Shown here: one piece after another, positions 1 to 7,190 of the stretch
Layout of the letters: every line of letters begins with the position of its first letter
How positions within the stretch are numbered: position 1 is the stretch's first letter
Assembly (NCBI GenBank): GCA_020050375.1
Contig: JAGVKR010000061.1
Coordinates: 1-10,449, forward strand
DNA length: 10,449 bases
DNA from: Planctomycetales bacterium
GTDB lineage: Bacteria > Planctomycetota > Planctomycetia > Planctomycetales > Planctomycetaceae
Direction of reading: 5' to 3'
Program-made: the position numbers and the translations under genes
Notes under the pieces: generated by a model
What the model saw: only the letters and a program-made list of their open reading frames with translations
Told to the model about the DNA's origin: nothing
Databases searched by the model: none

Positions 1-183
1 GACATTCGTTGACGGTGTCCAGTACCAACCGAGCGTGTCGCCCCCGGCCCAATAAAATGGCCCCGGCGATAATCCATCATTGACGGTTTGATACGTGTAC
101 AGGGCGGCTTGCGCCTGCCCCGTCCCCAAAAGGGCGGAAGCAACAAGCGTTGCGATCGCCACGGCTCTCGAACAGCGATTCAT
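1..183 (-). CDS. Secreted protein of unknown function, N-terminal part only
   Basis: The minus-strand frame from the ATG at 183 stays open for 61 codons to the window edge, so the gene is cut at its 3' end. It starts MNRCSRAVAIATLVASALLG and continues TGQAQA-ALYTYQ: a short basic N-region, a hydrophobic core of about 14 residues and an AQA site at residues 24-26, a textbook Sec signal peptide with probable cleavage after residue 26. The mature part visible (residues 27-61) is rich in Gly, Trp and Tyr and matches no family I recognise. A good Shine-Dalgarno sequence sits 5 bases before the ATG, which supports this start. The protein is therefore probably exported to the periplasm or surface. 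It is transcribed divergently from the ECF sigma factor gene at 709, so it could share regulation with it, but that is inference. A short sorting-signal (PEP-CTERM type) protein is one possibility that the missing C-terminus would settle. Confidence 0.72.
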   Translation of the reverse strand, partial: MNRCSRAVAIATLVASALLGTGQAQAALYTYQTVNDGLSPGPFYWAGGDTLGWYWTPSTNV

Positions 184-188
184 GGTGT

Positions 189-194
189 CTCCCC
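189..194 (-). promoter_or_regulatory. Ribosome binding site of the secreted protein
   Basis: On the minus strand GGGGAG lies 5 bases upstream of the ATG at 183. Spacing and sequence suit a Shine-Dalgarno site, and it decides the start of a gene that is otherwise truncated and short. Confidence 0.6.
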
Positions 195-360
195 AGAAGC
201 AAAGAAACGGTGTTTAGGCAAGCGGTGTGACAACTTGTGACTACGGACACGCGCAGAATCCTCCGACCCATTCCAAGCAATGGGCGAATCGTCGCTGGCA
301 GTTGAAGGGCAAGTTCCCCACAAACGCCACGACTGTCGCCATGCGTCGATGATTTTGCAT

Positions 361-412
361 CGTGTCACTGTCGATATGCGCGGGTTCGTGTCACTCTTAC
401 ACGAAAGTGTCA
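361..412. repeat. Cluster of GTGTCA repeats, possible operator
   Basis: CGTGTCACT occurs at 361-369 and again at 387-395, and GTGTCA occurs a third time at 407-412. The second copy also forms an inverted repeat CGTGT/ACACG (387-391 with 399-403). The cluster lies in the divergent intergenic region, about 180 to 230 bases upstream of the secreted-protein start and about 300 bases upstream of the sigma-factor start. Repeats of this kind can be binding sites for a regulator; no protein partner can be named from sequence. Confidence 0.3.
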
Positions 413-708
413 GGTTTTTTCCCGATGTCCTGGATTTTGCCTGAGGGCGTGCCATTCTGCGGCGCACGGCTCTCTGCAGGATCCCCCGGACTTCGTCCCG
501 GATCTGGTCCAGTAGCCGCGCGACCAGTGAGTGGTTGCTGAAGTCAGCCGTTCGTCCTCGTTCCAGACACTTCCACGACGCGCGTTTCGAATGTGACTTG
601 CGCGCTGGTCGTTGCGAACGCTGGCCGAACGGGTGATCGATTCGGATGTCGTCGAATCCCCTTCTCGAAGCGCTTGAACGGACCCGCATTGCGGACTAGG
701 ATTTCCTG

Positions 709-1266
709 ATGTACACCACACCTCCGAGCCTGCTTGAGCGGGTCCGAAATCCGTGCGAGGGCCAGGCCTGGGAGCGATTCGTATCACTCTACACGCCGTA
801 CATCTTCAGTCTGGTGCGGAGAGCGGGGGTGGGTCGCGAGGAAGCGTCCGACGTCGTGCAGGACGTTTTTTTGCTGCTCACCAAAAAAATGCCCGACTTC
901 GAATACGATGCACGGCAGAGTTTTCGTGCCTGGCTGCGAACGGTGGTCAGGAATCGATTGCACGAAAATGGACGGCGGCGATCGATCCCGAAACCATTCG
1001 CGGCGAACGAATTCGATCTGGAGGATTCTGCGGAAGCCGAATCGATCGAGGAAAAAGAATATCGCAGCCACGTCATCGCGCGGGCGCTCGAAATCATGCA
1101 TCGGGACTTTGCCCCCACGACCTGGAAAGCGTGCTGGGAGCATGTCGTTTCCGGCAGAACGGCGCTGGACGTTGGCGCCGAGCTGGGGATTTCCGAAGGC
1201 GCCGTCTATGTGGCGAAATGTCGCGTGCTCAGGCGGCTTCGGGAGGAATTGAAAGGGCTGCTGTAA
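709..1266 (+). CDS. ECF-type RNA polymerase sigma factor (sigma-70 family)
   Basis: The 185-residue product directs RNA polymerase to a specific promoter set. Residues about 20-85 form sigma region 2: WERFVSLYTPYIFSLVRR, the DVVQDVF core-binding motif at 48-54, then FEYDARQSFRAWLRTVVRNR, wording typical of planctomycete ECF factors. An acidic linker (about 100-118) follows. Residues about 130-185 form region 4, with the helix-turn-helix around TALDVGAELGISEGAVYVAK (151-170). Length fits the ECF family, which lacks regions 1 and 3. The ATG at 709 is preceded by AGGA at 698-701, 7 bases away, and the N-terminus matches what such proteins usually show, so this start is favoured. The kinase gene begins 85 bases downstream on the same strand, suggesting co-transcription. 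ECF genes next to Hanks-type kinase genes are a known planctomycete pattern; the promoter recognised here is unknown. Confidence 0.93.
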   Translation: MYTTPPSLLERVRNPCEGQAWERFVSLYTPYIFSLVRRAGVGREEASDVVQDVFLLLTKKMPDFEYDARQSFRAWLRTVVRNRLHENGRRRSIPKPFAANEFDLEDSAEAESIEEKEYRSHVIARALEIMHRDFAPTTWKACWEHVVSGRTALDVGAELGISEGAVYVAKCRVLRRLREELKGLL

Positions 1267-1334
1267 TGATTTCCGCGTTTCGCGCATATTGTTTGTGCAG
1301 GTCGTTCGTCCCGCTTGCGATCGTGGTCCGCACC

Positions 1335-1341
1335 GAAGAGG
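1335..1341 (+). promoter_or_regulatory. Candidate ribosome binding site of the kinase
   Basis: GAAGAGG lies 10 bases before the ATG at 1352, a slightly long but workable spacing. It favours 1352 over the in-frame TTG at 1289, which would add 21 residues with no domain content and no purine-rich site. Confidence 0.45.
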
Positions 1342-1351
1342 TCAATCGTTG

Positions 1352-4300
1352 ATGTCCGTCGACAAGTTGTGCCCTGATCCGGTCCGGGTTGTGCAACTGA
1401 TGGTCGGCGACCTGCCTGAATCGGAAGTCGACGCGATTTGCGATCATGTGACGGTGTGCCCGACCTGTACGACGATCCTGCGAAATCTTTCGCACGATCG
1501 AACACTTCTGGATTCCGTTTCGCCGAAGGCGAATTCATGGGACGCTGATTCGGATGACCGCGTCGCGATCGAGCAGTTGATTGCGAGATTGCAGGCGTTT
1601 TTTTCGCACGCCGAGCCGAAGAACAGCTCGGAATCGCCAACCCCGTCGAGCGAAAGCCTCCCAACAAGCGTCGATGAGAACGCGACCGAGATCCAATCCG
1701 ACGTCACCCTCGATGGACTCGCGAAACCGCTGCTGCGTCCGCCGACATCCGAAGGCGAGCTGGGCTGGCTGGGATCCTACCGCGTCCTGGGGGTGCTGGG
1801 TTCCGGCGGAATGGGGGTGGTGTTCGAAGCGGAAGACCTGCGCCTCGGACGACGGGTTGCGGTCAAGGCCATGCAGCCGAGTCTTCTGGGTCGAAAAGAA
1901 CATAAGCTTCGGTTCCTGCGCGAGGCCCGCGCGGCCGCTTCGATTGACCACGACAACATCGTTCCGATCCATCAGGTCGGTGAAGACCGTGGTGTGCCGT
2001 TCTTCGTCATGCCGCTCTTGAAAGGCGAGTCCCTGGAGAGCCGGTTGCGACGAGAAGGACGGCTCTCTGTCGCCGACACGGTGTGCATCGGCAGGCAGGT
2101 CGCCATCGGCATCGCAGCAGCCCATGATCGTGGCCTCGTCCATCGCGACATCAAACCGGCCAACATCTGGCTCGAGCAAAGGGGGCAGCAATTCCCGAGA
2201 GTCAGGATTCTTGATTTCGGATTGGCCCGCAATGACGACGACGAACTGCAACTGACCAAGACGGGTTCAGTGGCCGGAACGCCGGCATTCATGGCGCCGG
2301 AACAGGCGCGAGGCGATCTCGCCGACGCGCGGAGCGACCTTTTCAGCATCGGCTGTGTTCTCTATTGCATGCTGGCCGGTGAGCCGCCATTCAACGGGCG
2401 TAACTCCGCGGCGATGCTGTTCGCGATCATCAATCATCGACCGGAATCGCTGGACGACATCCAACCGCACATGCCCGAGGGTTTGGCGTCACTTGTGATG
2501 CAATTGCTCGAGAAAGATCCCGCACACCGAGTCAAGACGGCCAGCGATGTCGCCTTGGCGCTCCAGAGGATCGAAAATGAATCGTCGCGTCAGGAACCGG
2601 TCGATGCCGGCGATTCGAATCCGCAGGTCGATAGGCCGATCGCGCAGCCGATCCTTGCCGAGAATGCATCTGCAGTTGTCGACTCGAATGGGACCGGTTC
2701 GATCAAGGCGGACGGGGCGCGACGCATTTTTCACAACAGGATCGGCGCGGCCGCAGCGGTGATGCTCCTGGCAATCGGCGCGTATTGTGCCGTGGCCTGG
2801 AGCATAAAAGTCGAGACGCCGCATGGGACGGTCATTCTTGAATTCGATACGCTGGAAGCCAACGGAGCGGCGGTGTCTGTTGACGAAAAACAAAGAATCA
2901 CTCTGAGTCTGCAGCCGGGTGGCGAACCGATCACGCTGGATGTCGATCCCGGCACCCACAAGCTTAAAGTGTCCAAACCCGGATTCGAGATATTCACTCG
3001 CGAATTCAGCATGGCTGTGGGTGGTCGTGAACAGTTCCATGTTCGGCTCGAGCCGAAGAGCACTTCCCGCGAGGCCAATGTGGAATCAGGGAACGCGCCC
3101 GCGACGGCAGAACGAGCAGCCACACCTGCCCAATCAGCCGTGGGATCAGCGATCGCCGGCGATGCTCTTTTTCCCGGGCTGGTGCCGCATCCCGCACGCG
3201 TGGCAGGATTACGCCGATGGCAAATCGAAACGCTGGCGCCTCGGGGAGATATCTTTGCCGTCGCGTGGGATCGTGATGGCCGTCGAGTCGCCTGCGGATC
3301 GCCCATCGGCAACGTCCGGATCATCGACCTCGCGACTTCGAAAACGTCGTCCATCATTCCCGCTCACACGGGCCCGGTCTGGGCCATGGACTGGAGCCCC
3401 GTCGAGGATCGGATCGTTACGGCAGGTGAGGATGGCGCCGTACGGCTTTTTGACTCCAGGGGAGAATTCCGGCGCGAACTTGGATCGCATGCGGGTACGG
3501 CTCGCTCTGTGGCATTCAGTCGGGACGGCACGTGGATCGCATCGGGAGGTTTCGACTCGACGATTCGACTGTGGCGCGCGACGGGTGAAGCCGGGCCGGT
3601 TCTGACCGGTCATACATCCCAAGTCGACGGAGTCGCCTGGCACCCGTCCGGTCAAAAGCTGGCATCCGCCAGTTTGGACGGCACGGTTCGCATCTGGGAT
3701 CTCAAAGGATCGTGGAACGCGAGTGGAATTCGCGGTCCGGAACTGAAAGGTCACCTCGGCGGCGTACTCGGATTGTCCTGGAGTTCCGATGGAGGGCTCC
3801 TCGCGTCAGCGGGTATGGACGGCACCGTTCTCGTATGGACGAGCAACGGAGCGCGGCACTCCACGTTGAGTGGTCATGGCAACGCTGTGACCGCAATCAC
3901 CTGGAGCGGGAATGGGCTGCTTGCAACCAGTGGCGATGACAAAACCGTTCGGTTGTGGCAACGCGATGGGACTCTCCTGAGCACCCAGAAAATGGAGGTC
4001 GGTCGGATCAACGATCTTGAGTGGTCTCGCGACGGGAGCCGCCTCGCGGTCGCGACCGACCGGCAGGGAATTCGCTTTTTGAACAAGTCGGGTGAATGGG
4101 ACGGCGCGATTTCCCTCGACACGGTTTCGATTCGAGCGATCTCGTTCAATCGCGCCGGCGAATTTGCTGCCGCTGGTGACGAGGGGACCGTCGGGGCTTG
4201 GAATGCCGATGGAACTCGGAAAACGCAGCTCGATGGGCACCGGAAGACGGTCCTTTCCGTCAGTTGGAATCCGAGCGGCAGCCAACTCGTTTCCGGCAAT

Positions 4301-5128
4301 TGGGAAATCCCCGTCCGCGTCTGGGACGCAAAGGGAGGCGCCGTTGCGACCCGAAATGGTACGCATCCGACCGCGTGGAATCCGACATCGGACGAGTTGG
4401 CCTGGACTTCAGGGGCGGACGTTCACGTCGCCGAAGCCGGTGCGCCGGCACGTGTGTTTCGCGGTCACCAATCGCAGGTCGTTCGGCTGATCTGGAACTC
4501 CAGCGGAACGCAGCTCGCTTCGGCGGATGCGAACGGCACGATTCGAGTGTGGAATCGTGATGGTTCGTCAGCCGGTACGATCCAGGCGGATTCGATCGTC
4601 CTGGCCCTGGCCTGGCATCCTAAGAAGCCGCTTCTGGCCAGCGGCAGACCGGGAAATGGGGAGATCCAGATTTGGGGCCTCGACGGCAATCTCATCAAGA
4701 CATGGAAAGCCCATATCAAAGGCATCACTGTGCTGGCTTACAGTCCCGACGGTGAGCGCTTGATTTCCTCGGCCTACGATCAGCACGTGCGCGTCTGGAA
4801 CGACGAAGGGAACGCCGTTGGTGCGTTTCCGGGACCGATGGCGATTTGTTGTGCGGCCGCTTGGAATGCAACGGGCCAGCAGATTGCAACCGCTCACATC
4901 GACGGCACCGTTTGCCTGTGGGATGGAAGCACGTTCGAGCCGAAAACGACGAGCATTGTGTTCAACGATGGAAATTGGGCGCGTTTCGATTCCAGGGGGA
5001 TCGCGAATGAGAGTGATTCAGCCGCCGTCGAGCGCCGAGTCGTCGTTGTTGCTGAAGACGAATGGGGGGCGATTGGATTGATGAAGTTATCGGAATTCCG
5101 CGAACGGAAGGTTCCCCCCGGGAACTGA
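1352..5128 (+). CDS. Transmembrane Ser/Thr protein kinase with N-terminal zinc-finger-like motif and C-terminal WD40 propellers
   Basis: The 1258-residue protein is a receptor-like Hanks-type kinase. Residues 7-39 carry C7-x24-H32-x3-C36-x2-C39, the ligand spacing of zinc-binding anti-sigma domains. The kinase domain (about 143-420) has every key element: glycine loop GSGGMG (150-155), lysine of VAVK (172), HRDIKPAN (from 264), DFG (288-290) and APE (315-317), so it should be active. A Glu/Asp/Ser-rich linker precedes one hydrophobic helix (about 464-485). A PEGA-like beta segment follows (about 486-575), with GTHKLKVSKPGFE typical of that fold. Residues about 628-1195 hold about 14 WD40 blades, enough for two seven-bladed propellers; blades 8, 10 and 12 are degenerate. 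The kinase is inferred to be cytoplasmic and the propellers extracytoplasmic. The gene follows the ECF sigma factor by 85 bases. Start 1352 is chosen on its ATG and purine-rich site. The substrate is unknown. Confidence 0.93.
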   Translation: MSVDKLCPDPVRVVQLMVGDLPESEVDAICDHVTVCPTCTTILRNLSHDRTLLDSVSPKANSWDADSDDRVAIEQLIARLQAFFSHAEPKNSSESPTPSSESLPTSVDENATEIQSDVTLDGLAKPLLRPPTSEGELGWLGSYRVLGVLGSGGMGVVFEAEDLRLGRRVAVKAMQPSLLGRKEHKLRFLREARAAASIDHDNIVPIHQVGEDRGVPFFVMPLLKGESLESRLRREGRLSVADTVCIGRQVAIGIAAAHDRGLVHRDIKPANIWLEQRGQQFPRVRILDFGLARNDDDELQLTKTGSVAGTPAFMAPEQARGDLADARSDLFSIGCVLYCMLAGEPPFNGRNSAAMLFAIINHRPESLDDIQPHMPEGLASLVMQLLEKDPAHRVKTASDVALALQRIENESSRQEPVDAGDSNPQVDRPIAQPILAENASAVVDSNGTGSIKADGARRIFHNRIGAAAAVMLLAIGAYCAVAWSIKVETPHGTVILEFDTLEANGAAVSVDEKQRITLSLQPGGEPITLDVDPGTHKLKVSKPGFEIFTREFSMAVGGREQFHVRLEPKSTSREANVESGNAPATAERAATPAQSAVGSAIAGDALFPGLVPHPARVAGLRRWQIETLAPRGDIFAVAWDRDGRRVACGSPIGNVRIIDLATSKTSSIIPAHTGPVWAMDWSPVEDRIVTAGEDGAVRLFDSRGEFRRELGSHAGTARSVAFSRDGTWIASGGFDSTIRLWRATGEAGPVLTGHTSQVDGVAWHPSGQKLASASLDGTVRIWDLKGSWNASGIRGPELKGHLGGVLGLSWSSDGGLLASAGMDGTVLVWTSNGARHSTLSGHGNAVTAITWSGNGLLATSGDDKTVRLWQRDGTLLSTQKMEVGRINDLEWSRDGSRLAVATDRQGIRFLNKSGEWDGAISLDTVSIRAISFNRAGEFAAAGDEGTVGAWNADGTRKTQLDGHRKTVLSVSWNPSGSQLVSGNWEIPVRVWDAKGGAVATRNGTHPTAWNPTSDELAWTSGADVHVAEAGAPARVFRGHQSQVVRLIWNSSGTQLASADANGTIRVWNRDGSSAGTIQADSIVLALAWHPKKPLLASGRPGNGEIQIWGLDGNLIKTWKAHIKGITVLAYSPDGERLISSAYDQHVRVWNDEGNAVGAFPGPMAICCAAAWNATGQQIATAHIDGTVCLWDGSTFEPKTTSIVFNDGNWARFDSRGIANESDSAAVERRVVVVAEDEWGAIGLMKLSEFRERKVPPGN

Positions 5129-5190
5129 CGAGCTGACGGGACATCGCGTGCGAAGACTGATCCCGATTCGATGAGAGCGGGCTTCCGAAA

Positions 5191-5251
5191 GCGAGCGGCG
5201 GGGTTGATCCCCGCCGACCGACGGACCGCCGGGATCAACCCGGCGGCTCGC
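5191..5251. repeat. Composite palindromic element AB (REP-like)
   Basis: Two hairpins lie head to head between convergent genes. Unit A has GCGAGC at 5191-5196 and a stem CGGCGGGG/CCCCGCCG (5196-5203 with 5209-5216) around a TTGAT loop. Unit B is inverted: stem CCGCCGGG/CCCGGCGG (5226-5233 with 5239-5246) around ATCAA, ending in GCTCGC at 5246-5251. A and B can also pair with each other. The element lies about 60 bases past the kinase stop and 13 bases before the ankyrin-gene stop, so it may end or protect both transcripts. No run of T follows either hairpin. Related units recur at 7049-7163. Confidence 0.75.
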
Positions 5252-5264
5252 GGCACAAATGTGC

Positions 5265-6974
5265 TCACATCGCGCCATCGAGCAGCGCGACGAGGTCGGC
5301 TCTCCCGTGCCGGGTCGCCCAGGCGAGGGGGGTGGCCCAAGGGGGATCGTCCGGGAGGTTGGCCTTCGCCCCTCGCTGGAGCAGGAACTCGACCATCTGC
5401 TTCTGCCATTCTTCCTGCGTCGAATCACCACACGGAGCAGCGACGCGAACAGCCGCCGCCAGCGGGGTCCCCTGGAACTCGACTTCGCGGGCGTTGATCT
5501 CGGCGCCGGCGTCGAGAAGGAGCTCGGCGACGGAACGATCTCCAGCTTCGGCGGCGGCATGGAGCGGCGACCGACCGAGCCAGTCGGTTTGATTCGGATC
5601 CATTCCGCGCGCAAGCAGCATTTTGACGAGTGACGGAGCCTGCGGACAGGCCACGACGCTGGAGAGGCCGAGTTGATTCCGCGCGGCGGGGCTGGAATCC
5701 TCGTAGAATTCGATCAGCGCCGGGTCACCTGTGCGCACGACGTTGTCGCTGAATTCTTCGTGGCGGAGCACTTCGTGATTGTCGCGGATGGCTTGCTTCA
5801 GCTCGTCGGGGTTCATCGCGTAGGGGGGTGTGATGGCGCCGTGCTGACGCAGCAGCTCTTCCATCGGTAGTGCGGCGTCGCCGTGGTAAACCTTTCCGAT
5901 CGTGAGGCAGCAGCCGTTGGAATCGGTGCCGGCGTTGGGATTGGCGCCCTGCTCCAGCAGCAGTTGAGCGATGGGGATGTGATTCCTCGCGCAGGCCGCG
6001 AACAGAGCCCCCCCGAGCGGTGCGCCGTCTTCCGGCATATTCGGATCGGCGCCGTGCTCGAGGAGGAGGCGGACGATGTGCAGGTGGCCTTCCTGCGCGG
6101 CGTAAGTCAGGGGGCTCGCGCGCGCCGAGTCGAGCTGCCGAGCGAGGGTTGGATCGTCGGCGAGTAGCTGCTCAACCCGTTCCTGGTCACCGACGGCGGC
6201 CGCGACGGAGATGGTGTAAGCGGCCCCGTGAGCGAGCAGGCTCCCGACCAGGACCGACGCGTTTCGAAGCGACGGGTGCGACCGGCCGCGCGTGTCGCGA
6301 TACCAGTAGTCGGTGGCGCCGTTCACGGCGAGGAGGACGGGCGTTTGTCCGTCGGCGCGGCGGGCGTCGATCGGCGTTCCATGTTGGACGAAGTAGTCGA
6401 TCAGACCCAGTTGACGGGTGATGACGCTCCAATGCAGGGGATTGTTGCCGAGCGCGTCGCTGGCGCGGGCGAGGTCCTGGTTTCGCCGCAGGACAACGCC
6501 GACCTTTCGCGGATTCCTGGCAACAATCGCCGCTTTCAACGGCTCGAAATCGGGCGTGTAGCGGAACCGCTTGTGCATCGCCCGCCGCAGGAGGGACTCG
6601 ATGCGGCGATCACCGCGCTCGGCCGCACACGCCAGCAGCTTGTCCCACGAGTTGTAAGTGTAAACCGACTGACCGGGGTCGGCTCCCTGGTCGAGCAGGA
6701 GCTGGACGATCTCCGAGTGTCCCGCGTAGACGGCCAGATGGATTGGCAAGCGGTAGCCGATCTGGGCGTTCGCCAATCGCCGGTCTTTCGCGAGGAGCGT
6801 CTTGACTTTGGACTTGTTCCCCAGTGCAGACGCTTCGAACAGCGCCCAGACCTCGTTCCCGTTCAACATCTCGACGCCATAAACGCCTTTCCCGGCCTTC
6901 ATCGTTTCGGGCTGGGTCAGGCGCGGCACGGAAGTTTCGGGATTTCGGCTGCGTTTCGAAGATGGCTTTCGCAT
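5265..6974 (-). CDS. Ankyrin-repeat protein
   Basis: The 569-residue product is built almost wholly of ankyrin repeats, helical hairpins that bind other proteins. I count about 12 to 14, several degenerate. The clearest read PIHLAVYAGHSEIVQLLLDQ, PLTYAAQEGHLHIVRLLLEH with GADPN, and PLHAAAEAGDRSVAELLLDA with GAEIN. There is no signal peptide, transmembrane segment or catalytic domain, so it is probably a cytoplasmic binding or scaffold protein; the partner is unknown. The start is uncertain. The ATG at 6974 gives a basic, low-complexity N-terminus (MRKPSSKRSR) and lacks a good Shine-Dalgarno site; in-frame ATGs at residues 25 and 36 would still keep every repeat. The gene is convergent with the kinase and lies downstream of the M56 gene on the same strand, across a 216-base gap that holds element CD. 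Both ends are thus bracketed by palindromic elements. Confidence 0.9.
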   Translation of the reverse strand: MRKPSSKRSRNPETSVPRLTQPETMKAGKGVYGVEMLNGNEVWALFEASALGNKSKVKTLLAKDRRLANAQIGYRLPIHLAVYAGHSEIVQLLLDQGADPGQSVYTYNSWDKLLACAAERGDRRIESLLRRAMHKRFRYTPDFEPLKAAIVARNPRKVGVVLRRNQDLARASDALGNNPLHWSVITRQLGLIDYFVQHGTPIDARRADGQTPVLLAVNGATDYWYRDTRGRSHPSLRNASVLVGSLLAHGAAYTISVAAAVGDQERVEQLLADDPTLARQLDSARASPLTYAAQEGHLHIVRLLLEHGADPNMPEDGAPLGGALFAACARNHIPIAQLLLEQGANPNAGTDSNGCCLTIGKVYHGDAALPMEELLRQHGAITPPYAMNPDELKQAIRDNHEVLRHEEFSDNVVRTGDPALIEFYEDSSPAARNQLGLSSVVACPQAPSLVKMLLARGMDPNQTDWLGRSPLHAAAEAGDRSVAELLLDAGAEINAREVEFQGTPLAAAVRVAAPCGDSTQEEWQKQMVEFLLQRGAKANLPDDPPWATPLAWATRHGRADLVALLDGAM

Positions 6975-7048
6975 GTCGGCGATTGAGAGACTTGAAAGTT
7001 TGCGGAGAGGAGAGGAATGATCCCAATCGTGGGAGTGCGAGTGAACGA

Positions 7049-7163
7049 GCGAGCCGCCGGGTTGATCCCGGCGGGATTTTTTCCCCCCGGGCAGTGTTGT
7101 CCGCGCGACGGTGTGTTTTGTCGAATGTGACGTTGTTCGGCGGGGGTCAACCCCGCCGCTCGC
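7049..7163. repeat. Composite palindromic element CD (REP-like), inverted copy of AB
   Basis: Unit C has GCGAGC at 7049-7054 and stem CCGCCGGG/CCCGGCGG (7054-7061 with 7067-7074) around TTGAT. Over 26 bases it is identical to the reverse complement of unit B (5226-5251). Unit D is inverted: stem CGGCGGGG/CCCCGCCG (7138-7145 with 7151-7158) around GTCAA, ending in GCTCGC at 7158-7163. Its reverse complement matches unit A over 27 bases with one mismatch. The units are 63 bases apart, against 9 in AB. The element lies between the M56 gene stop (7191) and the ankyrin start (6974); D could act as a 3' structure for the M56 transcript. Confidence 0.75.
7054..7082 (+). terminator. Terminator-like hairpin within unit C
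   Basis: An 8-base-pair perfect GC stem with a 5-base loop is followed after GA by six T (7077-7082), the form of an intrinsic terminator reading on the plus strand. Both neighbouring genes are on the minus strand, so it has no obvious transcript to end. It may only be a palindromic repeat unit that happens to precede a T run. Confidence 0.3.
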
Positions 7164-7190
7164 TGGGCTCAGGCAGTCGATGGGTTGGGA

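Larger units (their letters stand above)
184..708. other. Divergent intergenic region without a supported gene
   Basis: This 525-base stretch separates the divergent secreted-protein and sigma-factor genes and should contain both promoters. I could not place a convincing -35/-10 pair for either. It holds the GTGTCA repeat cluster listed separately. Open frames exist on the minus strand (for example about 180-689), but they have no recognisable domain, and one runs up to the sigma-factor ribosome binding site, so I do not call a gene. Confidence 0.6.

Noticed and set aside
392..420. Possible plus-strand intrinsic terminator (CACTCTT/AAAGTG followed by TTTTTT)
   Set aside because: The stem is short, AT-rich and bulged, the T run is separated from it, and no plus-strand gene precedes it.
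180..689. Minus-strand open frame of 169 codons in the intergenic region
   Set aside because: No recognisable domain, no convincing ribosome binding site, and it runs antisense across the divergent promoter region up to the sigma-factor ribosome binding site. One helical-looking stretch is not enough to call a gene or a remnant.
1289..1351. Upstream in-frame TTG start for the kinase
   Set aside because: The extra 21 residues have no domain content and lack a purine-rich site; the ATG at 1352 places the Cys-7 ligand close to the N-terminus, as in similar proteins.
5111..5125. Perfect short inverted repeat GTTCCC-CCC-GGGAAC just before the kinase stop codon
   Set aside because: It lies inside coding sequence with only 6 base pairs and no T run; chance is sufficient explanation.
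6610..7026. Minus-strand frame starting upstream of the ankyrin gene start
   Set aside because: It overlaps the ankyrin gene in another frame and gives an Arg/Pro-rich product without any ankyrin pattern, typical of an out-of-frame reading in GC-rich DNA.
5112..7091. Shared 11-mer TTCCCCCCGGG at 5112-5122 and 7081-7091, near each palindromic element
   Set aside because: Several 11-base matches are expected by chance in a window this size, and its placement relative to the two elements differs.
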